Below, in pieces: positions 17,477 to 26,479 of a stretch of 64,000 bases of DNA; positions within the stretch are counted from its first letter, which is position 1; every line of letters begins with the position of its first letter. A program made the translations under genes and the position numbers. The notes under the pieces were generated by a model. That model did no database searches. It had not been told where the DNA came from and was given only the letters and a program-made list of their open reading frames with translations. Origin of the DNA: Lachnospiraceae bacterium (GTDB lineage Bacteria; Bacillota; Clostridia; Lachnospirales; Lachnospiraceae); NCBI GenBank assembly GCA_017624495.1, contig JAGAMY010000039.1, positions 1 to 64,000 of the forward strand, given 5' to 3'.

Positions 17477-18305
17477 ATCTGTGCAGTTTTCGCAGCAATT
17501 CTATCTCTTTTGCCCATCCGGCATCATCGTTTGGTGTTTCGAGCACAAAGGGTAGTCCCTGCAATTTTGGATGATTAATAATTCTTTCCATTGCAGAAAG
17601 TCCAATCTGCCCTTCTCCGATTTTTTCATGCCTGTCTTTGTGGCTTCCTAATGGATTCATACTGTCATTTAAGTGAATGGCTTTTAATTTGTCCAAACCA
17701 ATGATTTTATCAAATTCTGCCAATACGCCATCTAAATCATGCACGATGTCATAGCCGCCATCCCATACATGGCAGGTATCTAAACAGACACCCATTTTAT
17801 CTTTTAATTCCACACGCTCTAATATTGCCTGCAGCTCTTCAAAGTTTCTGCCTACTTCCGATCCTTTTCCTGCCATAGTCTCCAATAAAACCGTTGTGGT
17901 CTGCTCCGGCTTTAATACTTCATTTAACAGCTCTGCTATCATGGCTATCCCTGCTTCGCTGCCTTGTCCCACATGGGAGCCTGGATGAAAATTATAATAA
18001 TTGCCCGGTGTATATTCCATGCGGGCTAAATCCTCTGTCATCATTTCTTTGGCAAATGCACGAATATCCTCTTTTGCTGCACAGGCGTTCATGGTATAGG
18101 GTGCATGAGCAACAAGTCTGCCAAAATGATGTTCTTTTGCGATTTTTAAAAAGTTTTCCACATCTTTTTCATCTATTGCCTTAGCTTTTCCACCTCTTGG
18201 ATTTCTGGTAAAAAAAGCAAAGGTATCTGCACCTAGTTTTAAAGCCTGTTTTCCCATAGCTGCATAGCCCTTTGCTGCTGATATGTGACTGCCTATATAA
18301 ATCAT
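17475..18305 (-). CDS. nfo: Deoxyribonuclease IV (AP endonuclease)
   Basis: 276 residues from the ATG at 18305, chosen because GGAGG lies five bases before it. It has the TIM-barrel endonuclease IV motifs: IGSHIS at the start, [52 protein letters not shown] and LETPNDD, which supply the trinuclear zinc ligands. It incises DNA at abasic sites in base-excision repair. It lies behind dapB, separated by a hairpin. Confidence 0.96.
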   Translation of the reverse strand: MIYIGSHISAAKGYAAMGKQALKLGADTFAFFTRNPRGGKAKAIDEKDVENFLKIAKEHHFGRLVAHAPYTMNACAAKEDIRAFAKEMMTEDLARMEYTPGNYYNFHPGSHVGQGSEAGIAMIAELLNEVLKPEQTTTVLLETMAGKGSEVGRNFEELQAILERVELKDKMGVCLDTCHVWDGGYDIVHDLDGVLAEFDKIIGLDKLKAIHLNDSMNPLGSHKDRHEKIGEGQIGLSAMERIINHPKLQGLPFVLETPNDDAGWAKEIELLRKLHR

Positions 18306-18315
18306 CGTTACCTCC

Positions 18316-18347
18316 AAAACAGGCAGGGTTCTTTCCCCCGCCTGTTT
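18316..18347 (-). terminator. Hairpin between dapB and nfo
   Basis: AAACAGGC arms (18340-18347 with about 18316-18323) with a G/C-rich upper stem; four U follow and run straight into the nfo ribosome site. It is probably a partial terminator that lowers nfo expression relative to dapAB. Confidence 0.65.
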
Positions 18348-18353
18348 AGCATT

Positions 18354-19109
18354 TTATTCCACTACTTCCTTCATATCATAGTATCCTGCCGGTTTACCTG
18401 CAATAAACTTAGCAGCTTCTACTGCACCCTTTCCAAAAATTGCTCTGGAATATGCAGTATGTTTGATTTCGATAACTTCATCCTGTCCGGCAAAAATAAT
18501 TTCATGTTCTCCCACAATTGTACCACCACGCACTGCGGAGATACCAATTTCTGACTTTTCACGCTTTTTACGTTCTTTGCTTCTGTCAAATGTATAGCTG
18601 TAGGCTTCATCCATGGCTTCATTCATGGCATCTGCTAATGCTAATGCTGTACCGCTTGGTGCATCTAATTTCTGGTTGTGATGCTTTTCTACAATCTCTA
18701 CATCAAAGCCTGCCGGAGCAAGGGCTTTAATGGCTTTCTGCAATAAACCAAACAGCATGTTTACACCATAGGACATGTTTGCAGAACGAAGAAGAGCGAT
18801 TTTTTTGCTGGCTTCTTCTGCCTTAGCTAACTGTGCTTCATCCAATCCGGTACTGCAAAGTACTACCGGAAGTTTTTTCTCTACGCAGTAGTCTAAAACT
18901 GCATCTACTGCTTTTGCATTGGAAAAATCAATCAGTGCATCTGCTTTTACATCACAGGCAGTAATATCGGTATATACCGGATATGCATTATGCCCGTCAT
19001 CCATAATGTCAATACCTGCCACGATTTCCACATCCGGGTCATTTTTGCAGATGTCAGAAATCATCTGACCCATTCTTCCATTGCAGCCGTGCATTATAAC
19101 TTTTGTCAT
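18354..19109 (-). CDS. dapB: 4-hydroxy-tetrahydrodipicolinate reductase
   Basis: 251 residues. The start is the ATG at 19109 with GGAGG in front; an ATG twelve bases earlier overlaps that site. It shows the Rossmann motif GCNGRMGQ near the N-terminus and the family signature EKHHNQKLDAPSGTA with catalytic His and Lys. It reduces HTPA to tetrahydrodipicolinate with NAD(P)H in the lysine/DAP pathway. It follows dapA by 27 bases under the same riboswitch. Confidence 0.97.
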   Translation of the reverse strand: MTKVIMHGCNGRMGQMISDICKNDPDVEIVAGIDIMDDGHNAYPVYTDITACDVKADALIDFSNAKAVDAVLDYCVEKKLPVVLCSTGLDEAQLAKAEEASKKIALLRSANMSYGVNMLFGLLQKAIKALAPAGFDVEIVEKHHNQKLDAPSGTALALADAMNEAMDEAYSYTFDRSKERKKREKSEIGISAVRGGTIVGEHEIIFAGQDEVIEIKHTAYSRAIFGKGAVEAAKFIAGKPAGYYDMKEVVE

Positions 19110-19136
19110 TTTATCCTCCATTTAACTGCTTTGTAA

Positions 19137-20027
19137 CTATGCCAGTTTTAATCCGTATGCTTTCATTACCTCTGCAAGTTTTCTTGCATTTTCTTCACCC
19201 ATTTCACATAATGGTGCACGAAGAGAACCAACCTCTAAGCCCATAAGATTCATGGCTTTCTTTACAGGAATCGGATTTACTTCACTGAAAAGTGCATCTA
19301 CTAAGGATTCTGCTTCTAACTGCATTTTTGCTGCACCTGCAATATCTCCTGCAAAGAATTTTGCACACATTTCATGTACCTGTTTTGGTGCTACGTTGGA
19401 CCATACAGAAATAACACCTACTGCACCGATTGCCATTAATGGCACTACGATGCCATCTTCACCGGAATACATATCTAATTTTCCATCGGTTAAATACAAA
19501 GTCTTTGCAGCCTGTGACACATTTCCTGTTGCTTCTTTTAAACCTACGATATTTTCTACATTGTTGTATAAGTGTGCTGCTGTTTCCGGTAAAATATTAC
19601 AGCCTGTACGTCCAGGTACATTATACATGATAATCGGTGTTTTAACAGCAGAAGCTATCTGGGAATAATGGGAAATTAAACCAGCCTGTGTAGCTTTGTT
19701 GTAATACGGTGTAACAATTAAAAGTCCGTCAGCTCCTGCTTCTTCTGCTTCTTTGGAAAGCTGGATAGCTGTTGCTGTACAGTTAGAGCCTGTTCCTGCG
19801 ACTACAGGTACTCTTTTCTTTGTAAAATCAATGGCAGCTTTAATCACGTCTCTGTGCTCTTCCATGCTAAGTGTAGAGCTTTCACCTGTTGTACCGGCGA
19901 TAATGATACAATCTGTTCCTTCATCTATCTGCCAGTTAATTAATTCTTCTAATTTGTCATAGTTTACTTCTAAGTTTTCTTTCATTGGTGTAACAATCGC
20001 AACACCTGCACCTTTAAAAATAGCCAT
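19137..20027 (-). CDS. dapA: 4-hydroxy-tetrahydrodipicolinate synthase
   Basis: 296 residues, full length. It has GTTGESSTL, the catalytic Tyr region TPYYNK, MYNVPGRTG with the pyruvate-site residues, and the Schiff-base Lys in GLKEATGN. It condenses pyruvate with aspartate semialdehyde, the committed step to DAP and lysine. AGGAGG precedes the ATG. It is first in dapA-dapB, controlled by the lysine riboswitch upstream. Confidence 0.97.
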   Translation of the reverse strand: MAIFKGAGVAIVTPMKENLEVNYDKLEELINWQIDEGTDCIIIAGTTGESSTLSMEEHRDVIKAAIDFTKKRVPVVAGTGSNCTATAIQLSKEAEEAGADGLLIVTPYYNKATQAGLISHYSQIASAVKTPIIMYNVPGRTGCNILPETAAHLYNNVENIVGLKEATGNVSQAAKTLYLTDGKLDMYSGEDGIVVPLMAIGAVGVISVWSNVAPKQVHEMCAKFFAGDIAGAAKMQLEAESLVDALFSEVNPIPVKKAMNLMGLEVGSLRAPLCEMGEENARKLAEVMKAYGLKLA

Positions 20028-20119
20028 GTGATTTCCTCCTAAATGAATCTTTTCCTATATTGTATGATAACATGAGCACATCTGCTCTTCATATGACAGG
20101 AATACAACCCACTGTCATA

Positions 20120-20340
20120 GAAAAACCGACTCTATCCATATAGAGCCGGCATAAAAGTCCTTATTTCGATAGCGCAACATCCTAATACTAGGATGACAGT
20201 CATACATCTCTTAAATGCATGCCCAAGAAGTTTCCCGCAGAAAGTCCCCTCTTTCGGCGCTCTCCCCTTTCACCTACCATCCTCTGCATCTGCTGCATCC
20301 GGTAGATTACTGATGAATCACGCAACCTCTATCCGGTCAT
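20120..20340 (-). promoter_or_regulatory. Lysine riboswitch (L-box) with terminator, upstream of dapA
   Basis: On the minus strand the leader shows the L-box landmarks in order: TAGAGGTTGCG near 20340-20320, GGTGAAAGGGGAG with AGCGCCGAAAG near 20270-20245, CTTGGGCATGCAT, TGACTGTCA, and the closing GTTGCGCTATC at about 20168-20178. A terminator follows (stem 20140-20149 with 20126-20135, then five U at 20121-20125). Lysine binding should favour the terminator and switch off dapA-dapB. A further hairpin (TGACAG/CTGTCA, about 20095-20117) lies nearer dapA. Confidence 0.93.
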
Positions 20341-20361
20341 ATTTAATTTCTTGTCATAGCT

Positions 20362-20390
20362 AATATAGCACTCGATGAATACCTTGTCAA
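20362..20390 (-). promoter_or_regulatory. Promoter of the lysine-riboswitch transcript
   Basis: Consensus TTGACA (20385-20390), 17-base spacer, TATATT (20362-20367), giving a start near 20355 just ahead of the riboswitch. Confidence 0.85.
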
Positions 20391-20399
20391 CAGAACCTT

Positions 20400-20885
20400 T
20401 TATTTTTCTGAAATAATTCGATAAATTTCATCCATTTGCGGTTTTAACGTATCACTTAGCACCGTACCTGTCATAATCAAATCGGTATCTTCTGACTTTG
20501 CATGAATAAGCGTCAGCAGCTCCTCTTCTTCTACCAGACCATTTTCCACAATTCCAAGTACCTCGTCTAAAATCAGCATATCACATTCGCCTGTGGTTAA
20601 AACCTTTTTGGCATAATTTAAACCATTACGAATATTTTGTACTTCTTCCTGCTGTTCTTCTTCGGAAAGTTCATTGAAATTCTCTTCGGATTTTTCAAAA
20701 CGGAAAAATTTGATTTCCGGTTCTAATCGTTTGATAAATTCCATTTCCGCATCGGTTTTTCCCTTTAAAAACTGAATGACAAAAACGTCTTTCCCCTCAG
20801 ATGCTGCACGGATTCCTTTCCCCAGCGCTGCCGATGACTTCCCCCGGCCCTCGCCATGATATACCTGTACGCTTCCTGTTGCCAT
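20400..20885 (-). CDS. Corrinoid adenosyltransferase, CobO/BtuR-like
   Basis: 161 residues of the CobA/CobO/BtuR family. The P-loop GEGRGKSSAALG lies near residue 12 and a conserved LILDEVLG motif near residue 125. The family adenosylates cob(I)alamin or cobyrinic acid a,c-diamide using ATP. It is slightly short and stands apart from any cobalamin genes in the window, so it may serve B12 salvage. GGGGAGG precedes the ATG. Confidence 0.85.
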   Translation of the reverse strand: MATGSVQVYHGEGRGKSSAALGKGIRAASEGKDVFVIQFLKGKTDAEMEFIKRLEPEIKFFRFEKSEENFNELSEEEQQEEVQNIRNGLNYAKKVLTTGECDMLILDEVLGIVENGLVEEEELLTLIHAKSEDTDLIMTGTVLSDTLKPQMDEIYRIISEK

Positions 20886-20978
20886 ATTAACCTCCCCTGT
20901 CTTGTGACAGTTATCATTTCGTCTTTCGTTTTTTCAAGATTGTACTACGATACCACAACTGGAAGAAAAATGCAAATT

Positions 20979-21605
20979 TTATTCTAACCGCTCTACCTTA
21001 CTTACGGAAATCTCATAGGCGACACGCTTTTCGGTTTCCGTTTCACTAAGTTTTTTCACATATTCCCTGCTCTGGATTCTTCCCCAGATTTCTACATGAC
21101 TTCCCACCTCAAAACCAGAGGCAAATCTTGCATTTCTGCCCCAGCAGATACATGGTATGTAATCAGATTTTCCATAAGAACGGTTGACGGCAATCAATAA
21201 ATCTGCAATTTCTCTTCCCAAAGGTGTTTTACGATATACCGGTTCTTTACATACAAAACCGTCTAAATATATATGGTTACTTTTTAAATCCTCGGTTTCT
21301 TCCTCAATAAATTCCAGCTCTCTTGCAAACACGGAAAGTACCAAGCGATTTTTCTTTTCCTCGTGTCTGTTATAAGAACGAAACTGTCCGATTATGTATA
21401 TCAGTTGTCCTTCATAATTTTCGCTGGTATCCACAAGACGTTCGGACACCATCACCGGGATAATATCCACAAAATCACTTAAACGGTTGACGGACACATC
21501 CACCATGTAAAAACCTTCCCCGTAGACCTCGTGACTGTAACGAAAATCGGATACGATTGTTCCTACGATTGATACCTGATTGTTTTCAAAAATTTTATCT
21601 GCCAT
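20979..21605 (-). CDS. Single-stranded DNA-binding-like protein with two OB folds
   Basis: 208 residues from the ATG at 21605 (GGGAG upstream; the frame is open to 21662 without a ribosome site). Two OB-fold segments are seen, about 5-100 and 105-208; each opens with an SSB-like strand (VSIVGTI; IYLDGFV), and the second has the SSB-like pattern of a conserved Trp in CICWGR and IEIWGRIQ-type strands. It lacks the acidic C-terminal tail of replicative SSB. It is probably an accessory SSB or PriB-like factor; the exact role is unknown. Confidence 0.75.
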   Translation of the reverse strand: MADKIFENNQVSIVGTIVSDFRYSHEVYGEGFYMVDVSVNRLSDFVDIIPVMVSERLVDTSENYEGQLIYIIGQFRSYNRHEEKKNRLVLSVFARELEFIEEETEDLKSNHIYLDGFVCKEPVYRKTPLGREIADLLIAVNRSYGKSDYIPCICWGRNARFASGFEVGSHVEIWGRIQSREYVKKLSETETEKRVAYEISVSKVERLE

Positions 21606-21841
21606 GAAATTTGTCTCCCTTCCTCTTACCAAAGCTTTGCTTCTGGTGATTGTTCTTTTCATTTATATGCATACGGCATTTTCTTTATTCCATACGCTAT
21701 GCATAATGTTATAGCATAGGGTTTTTGCGAAAAATATATAGTTTCTGTCGATAGTTTTTTTAAAAATAGCATGTTTTTTCTTCTTATTCTGTCGAAGTCT
21801 GTCAGCATTGTCTGAATATGTCAATTCATTGAATCTCATAC

Positions 21842-21869
21842 TTGATTAATACTAAAAATGTGATACAAT
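21842..21869 (+). promoter_or_regulatory. Promoter of typA
   Basis: TTGATT (21842-21847), 16-base spacer, TACAAT (21864-21869). The remaining upstream DNA (21663-21841) holds only an imperfect hairpin near 21699-21719. Confidence 0.65.
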
Positions 21870-21919
21870 AAGTAGTCGGTCATTAAAAATTTTTTCATTA
21901 TAGAAAGAAGGATTAGTAT

Positions 21920-23749
21920 ATGAAAACAACCCGAGAGGACATTCGTAATATCGCTATTATTGCCCACGTTGACCACGGTAAAACGACTTTGGTAGACGAA
22001 CTATTAAAACAAAGTGGTGTATTCCGTGAAAATCAGGAGGTTCAGGAACGTGTTATGGACTCAAATGATATTGAGCGTGAACGAGGTATTACGATTCTTT
22101 CCAAAAATACAGCCGTTTTTTATAAGGATACAAAAATTAACATTATCGATACACCGGGACACGCTGACTTCGGTGGTGAGGTTGAACGTGTTTTAAAAAT
22201 GGTGGATGGTGTTGTATTAGTCGTTGATGCTTTCGAAGGTGTTATGCCACAGACTAAATTCGTTCTGATGAAAGCTCTTGCCATGGATTTGCATGTTATT
22301 GTCTGCATCAATAAAATCGACCGTCCGGAAGGTCGGCCGGAAGAGGTTATTGATGAAGTATTGGAATTATTCATGGATTTAGATGCTTCGGATGAACAGC
22401 TAGACTGTCCGTTTATTTTTGCTTCTGCTAGAAATGGTTATGCCATGAAGGACTTAAATGAACCGAAAAAAGATATGGCAGACCTTTTTGATACAATTAT
22501 CGATTATATTCCCGGTCCATCCGGTGACCCGGAGGCTGGCACACAAGTATTAATCAGTACCATTGATTATAACGAATATGTCGGACGTATTGGTGTAGGA
22601 AAAGTAGACAATGGTGTGCTGAAGGTTAATCAGGATGCCCTCCTTTTAAATCATCATGAACCGGATAAACAGACAAAGGTGCGTATCAGCAAATTATACG
22701 AGTATGACGGTTTAAATAAGGTAGAAGTTACAGAAGCAGGGATTGGTTCCATTGTTGCTATTTCCGGTATTGCGGACTTGCACATCGGAGATACCATCTG
22801 TGCTACAGATAACCCACAGGCGATTCCTTTCCAGAAAATTTCTGAACCTACACTGTCTATGAATTTTATTGTCAATGACAGCCCCCTTGCAGGTCAGGAA
22901 GGAAAGTATATTACCTCCCGCCATCTGCGTGACAGACTTTTCCGTGAATTAAATACAGATGTCAGCCTTCGTGTAGAAGAAACCGACAGCCCGGACAGCT
23001 ATAAGGTTTCCGGTCGTGGTGAATTACACCTTTCTGTATTAATTGAAAATATGCGCCGTGAAGGCTATGAGTTTGCGGTAAGTAAGGCGGAAGTTTTGTA
23101 TCATACGGATGAAAATGGCAAAAAGACTGAACCTATGGAATTAGCTTATATTGATGTACCGGATGATTTTACAGGTGCGGTTATTTCTAAGCTAAGTACC
23201 CGTAAAGGGAATCTTTTAAATATGAAGAGTATCAGTGGCGGCTATACCCGTTTAGAATTCCGTATTCCTTCCCGTGGTCTGATTGGCTATCGTGGAGAGT
23301 TTATGACTGATACAAAGGGAAATGGTATCATCAATACAATTTTTGATGGATATGAAGCGTATTGCGGAGATATCGAATATCGTAAACAGGGTTCACTGAT
23401 TGCTTTTGAAACCGGTGAATCTGTAACCTACGGTCTTTTCTCTGCGCAGGATCGTGGTACTTTATTTATCGGTGCAGGTGAAAAGGTATATGCCGGAATG
23501 GTTATCGGTTCTTGTTCAAGAGCAGAGGATATTGAATTAAATGTTTGTAAGAAAAAGCATTTGACAAATACCCGTTCTTCTTCTGCGGATGAGGCACTGA
23601 CCTTAGTTCCACCTCGTATCTTAAGTCTCGAACAGGCACTAGACTTTATTGATGTGGATGAACTTTTAGAGGTTACACCGGAAAGTCTTCGAATCCGAAA
23701 GAGAATTTTAGATCCTACTATGCGTAAGAGAGCGAATATTAAAAAATAA
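21920..23749 (+). CDS. typA: Translational GTPase TypA/BipA
   Basis: 609 residues, normal length. G1 AHVDHGKTT, switch I RERGITI, G3 DTPGHADF, and G4 NKIDRP are present, followed by the EF-G-like domains and the TypA-specific C-terminus. It is a ribosome-associated GTPase that helps 50S assembly, especially at low temperature or under stress. AAGAAGG precedes the ATG. It is monocistronic. Confidence 0.97.
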   Translation: MKTTREDIRNIAIIAHVDHGKTTLVDELLKQSGVFRENQEVQERVMDSNDIERERGITILSKNTAVFYKDTKINIIDTPGHADFGGEVERVLKMVDGVVLVVDAFEGVMPQTKFVLMKALAMDLHVIVCINKIDRPEGRPEEVIDEVLELFMDLDASDEQLDCPFIFASARNGYAMKDLNEPKKDMADLFDTIIDYIPGPSGDPEAGTQVLISTIDYNEYVGRIGVGKVDNGVLKVNQDALLLNHHEPDKQTKVRISKLYEYDGLNKVEVTEAGIGSIVAISGIADLHIGDTICATDNPQAIPFQKISEPTLSMNFIVNDSPLAGQEGKYITSRHLRDRLFRELNTDVSLRVEETDSPDSYKVSGRGELHLSVLIENMRREGYEFAVSKAEVLYHTDENGKKTEPMELAYIDVPDDFTGAVISKLSTRKGNLLNMKSISGGYTRLEFRIPSRGLIGYRGEFMTDTKGNGIINTIFDGYEAYCGDIEYRKQGSLIAFETGESVTYGLFSAQDRGTLFIGAGEKVYAGMVIGSCSRAEDIELNVCKKKHLTNTRSSSADEALTLVPPRILSLEQALDFIDVDELLEVTPESLRIRKRILDPTMRKRANIKK

Positions 23750-23752
23750 TTT

Positions 23753-23885
23753 GTAACTATTCAGTACCTTCATAGTTACAATGCCAAAATCCATGAAAGT
23801 TTGCTATGCAAAGGGATTTTGGCACACCTGAATCACTTTCTTACGGTCAAAACAGCAAGTGTTTTGACCTGTACTGAACAGTTAC
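23753..23885. repeat. Second nested inverted-repeat element, after typA
   Basis: Outer arms at 23753-23768 and 23870-23885 are inverted copies matching at about 14 of 16 positions. Between them are three local hairpins: one pairing GTAACTA with TAGTTAC, one of 11 pairs (TGCCAAAATCC with GGATTTTGGCA), and one pairing GGTCAAAACA with TGTTTTGACC. No ORF. The build (terminal repeats plus internal stem-loops, intergenic) is like the element at 25-160, though the sequences differ. I cannot assign it to a named family. Confidence 0.6.
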
Positions 23886-23909
23886 AGTAATTTTCCTAAT
23901 GATAAAAAA

Positions 23910-23956
23910 GATAGTTTCCAAACGAACTTGCTATTTGGAAACTATCTCTTTTTTTT
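23910..23956. terminator. Bidirectional terminator between typA and the transglutaminase gene
   Basis: A perfect 13-bp stem (23910-23922 with 23934-23946) is flanked by A6 on the left and a T-rich tract on the right, between two convergent genes. Confidence 0.93.
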
Positions 23957-23961
23957 ATCCT

Positions 23962-25002
23962 TTATACAAATAATTTTATAATGATGTATTTTCCATATGT
24001 ATAATAGATGTATTTATAACTGGCATTAGCATCCGTTTCTAAACAATATTTTCTGCGCATTTCATAATACGGAATTTTGTTTACTTTTAAGGATTTCCAA
24101 TATTTTTTGGTATATATCAAAGTAAGGTTTTTCTTACCGGACTTTGTCTGGGAAAACAGAGATTCTATGGCTTCATCCTTAGTATGCGATACTTCCCCTA
24201 AAAGGTTTATAAATTTATCCGAGGTTGCTTTACATTTTGGGTAGGCGGTTTTTTTCCATTTGTGGTCATCATCCATAACATTATCCGGTATCAGAAAATA
24301 ATAATAGCGTGTCTGTCCCTTCTGCTCCGGAGTAGGGTCATCCCATGTCACATCTATGTGATACCATTTTCCTTTTACCTTTACCATATTCCAGGCGTGA
24401 TTGATTCCTTTAGCTGTTCCGGTTACTAATTTGCAGGGAATGTTTAAACTGTCCATAAACAACTGAAAGGTTTCCGCATATCCCTGACACACAGCTTTAT
24501 TTTTCAACAATACGCCCTCCGGTCCATATGAGCCCCATGGAATAACACCTTTTTTGATACCCTTTACATCATAGGCACAATTCATCACAATGTAATCATG
24601 TATCGCTAATATTATTTCTTCGGTGCGCATATCTGCTTTTATTTTTTTATTGATGATATGTCTTACTTTTTTTACGACCCTTGCATCATTATAATCAATA
24701 TCGTATACCAGCACTCTACAGACATATAAATTTTTTCCCGCTCTTGCAGTAATAAAGGCATTTCCCTTAGATTTTGCTGTAATCACACCACTTTTACTGA
24801 CATTTGCTACGGAATTATTGCTGCTTTTCCATCGAATCTTCCGATGTTTACCGGAAAGTTTTAACGTCTTTGTTTTTCCGGCTTCTAAAGTTATTTCCTT
24901 ATGATTTAACCCGTCAGCTGCTAAAACAGCTTTTGCCGGAATAAACATTCCGGCAAAAAACAGGAAAAATACAGCTAAGAAAAACATAGCTTTACATTTC
25001 AT
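23962..25002 (-). CDS. Secreted Big2/transglutaminase-domain protein
   Basis: 346 residues. A signal peptide ends near residue 29 (AVLAA). A Big2 immunoglobulin-like domain follows (about 34-98, with WKSSNNSVANVSKSGVITA). The transglutaminase-core domain has Cys172 (VCQGYAE), His202 (INHAWN) and Asp217 (HIDVTWDD). The C-terminal 120 residues are Lys/Tyr-rich. It is likely secreted and wall-bound; the enzymatic role (peptidase or amidase) is not known. It starts 15 bases after dapF, so it is probably co-transcribed with it. It is the second transglutaminase-like exported protein in the window. Confidence 0.85.
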   Translation of the reverse strand: MKCKAMFFLAVFFLFFAGMFIPAKAVLAADGLNHKEITLEAGKTKTLKLSGKHRKIRWKSSNNSVANVSKSGVITAKSKGNAFITARAGKNLYVCRVLVYDIDYNDARVVKKVRHIINKKIKADMRTEEIILAIHDYIVMNCAYDVKGIKKGVIPWGSYGPEGVLLKNKAVCQGYAETFQLFMDSLNIPCKLVTGTAKGINHAWNMVKVKGKWYHIDVTWDDPTPEQKGQTRYYYFLIPDNVMDDDHKWKKTAYPKCKATSDKFINLLGEVSHTKDEAIESLFSQTKSGKKNLTLIYTKKYWKSLKVNKIPYYEMRRKYCLETDANASYKYIYYTYGKYIIIKLFV

Positions 25003-25017
25003 ATAGCTTCTTCCTTA

Positions 25018-25854
25018 CTATTCCGGTAATTCTCCATCAAATACAATCGTCGCCGGTCCAGTCATATAAACAAGATTTTCTGTTCTGTCCCATCTTATTT
25101 TCAAGTCACCACCTAAAAGCTGTACCGTTACTTCTTCTTCTGCAAGTCCGTTTAAAATAGCTGCAACCGCCACTGCACAGGCTCCTGTTCCACAGGCTAA
25201 GGTTTCTCCGGAACCACGTTCCCAAACACGCATGCGCAAGGTTTTGCGGTCAATTACATTGACAAATTCAGTATTTACCTTATTCGGGAAAATTTTATGA
25301 TTTTCAAATACTTTGCCAATTGTTGGCAAATCCATTTCACGAACATCTTCCTCTACAAAAGTAACACAATGCGGATTTCCCATGGAAATACAGTTAATTT
25401 TGTATTCTCTTCCCGCTACCGTAAAAGGAGTATCAATAACCTCCTTTGTATCGGCAATTACCGGTACTTTTTCTGCAACAAATTCCGGCGCACCCATATT
25501 TACTTTTATCTGTACAGCTTTGCCATCTTCTATTGTCAAATCCAGATACTTTATACCGCCTAATGTTTCCACGCTAATGCTTGTCTTATCGGTAAGTCCT
25601 TTATCGAAAACATATTTTGCCACACAGCGGATACCATTTCCACACATTTCCCCACGGGAGCCATCGGCATTATACATTTCCATTTCAAAATCTGCCACAT
25701 CGGAAGGATTTATGATAATCAGTCCGTCGGAACCTATCCCAAAATGTCTGTCACTGACACGAATAGCCATTTCTGATGGATTTGCTATTTTCTCCTCAAA
25801 CCCATTCACATACACATAATCATTTCCGATTCCATGCATTTTTGTAAATTTCAT
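25018..25854 (-). CDS. dapF: Diaminopimelate epimerase
   Basis: 278 residues. The two catalytic cysteines lie in EMCGNGIRC and ACGTGAC, and GNDYVYV opens the protein as usual. It converts LL-DAP to meso-DAP for peptidoglycan and lysine. The ATG at 25854 is preferred to the GTG directly before it, because of GAGG upstream. It has its own promoter (25887-25915) and no riboswitch, unlike dapA-dapB. Confidence 0.97.
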   Translation of the reverse strand: MKFTKMHGIGNDYVYVNGFEEKIANPSEMAIRVSDRHFGIGSDGLIIINPSDVADFEMEMYNADGSRGEMCGNGIRCVAKYVFDKGLTDKTSISVETLGGIKYLDLTIEDGKAVQIKVNMGAPEFVAEKVPVIADTKEVIDTPFTVAGREYKINCISMGNPHCVTFVEEDVREMDLPTIGKVFENHKIFPNKVNTEFVNVIDRKTLRMRVWERGSGETLACGTGACAVAVAAILNGLAEEEVTVQLLGGDLKIRWDRTENLVYMTGPATIVFDGELPE

Positions 25855-25886
25855 CACTTTTTCCTCATTTCTTTTCTAGTTTTTTT

Positions 25887-25915
25887 AGTATAGCAAAAAG
25901 TCCTCTATATTGCAA
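25887..25915 (-). promoter_or_regulatory. Promoter of dapF
   Basis: TTGCAA (25910-25915), 17-base spacer, TATACT (25887-25892). It lies directly after the ANTAR reading frame. Confidence 0.7.
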
Positions 25916-25922
25916 TCTCCGG

Positions 25923-26467
25923 CTATACCTCCAACAAACTTAAAATCATTTGTGCTGTTTCTATTAAACCTGTTCCATTTTCCATACTCCGTTTCTGCAA
26001 ATAACGGTGTGCCTCTTCTTCTGAAAATTATTTCTGTCCATTAACAGATTTTTCGCTTCTGTCAATAAACCTTTATCTTCTTCACTGCGTATCTTTGGCT
26101 GCTTTTTAAGCTTCTTTTTCCTTCTGGATACCATACCCGACATCATTTGCATGGTATCTAGCAGTTCGTGTATCTGTAATGGCATTTTTACACAGACAAT
26201 ATCGTTCTTTTCCCTGCTGTCACAGGCTGCAGCAGATGCTACCAAAAGCATTTCAAACTGTGGCGGAAGATATTCCTGCAGCTCTGTATACATCATATCC
26301 ACAAAACGATAACCGCTGACGATTATTCCACCGGAGAGATTATGTACATGCTGTAAAACCTGCGCCCCGGTGGTACATACGGCATACACATCATAACCGC
26401 TCTGTGTTAAAATCCGCTTTATACTGTTGCCATTCTCTATCTTTTGAAATACAATAATCACATTCAT
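25923..26467 (-). pseudogene. nitR: ANTAR-domain antitermination regulator (NitR-like), apparent frameshift
   Basis: The frame begins at the ATG at 26467, 12 bases after glnA. It encodes a degenerate receiver domain (about 1-115), then a Lys-rich linker, then the beginning of an ANTAR RNA-binding domain (EAKNLLMDRNNF). In the given sequence the frame then departs and stops at 25964. If one base is added to the A4 run at 26024-26027, the frame continues as SEEEAHRYLQKRSMEN and on to a stop at 25923, restoring a complete ANTAR domain and a protein of about 180 residues. ANTAR proteins beside glnA (NitR of clostridia) control glutamine synthetase by transcript antitermination. Either the gene is broken or phase-variable, or the sequence has an error. 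Confidence 0.85.
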
Positions 26468-26479
26468 GATTTTACCCAA

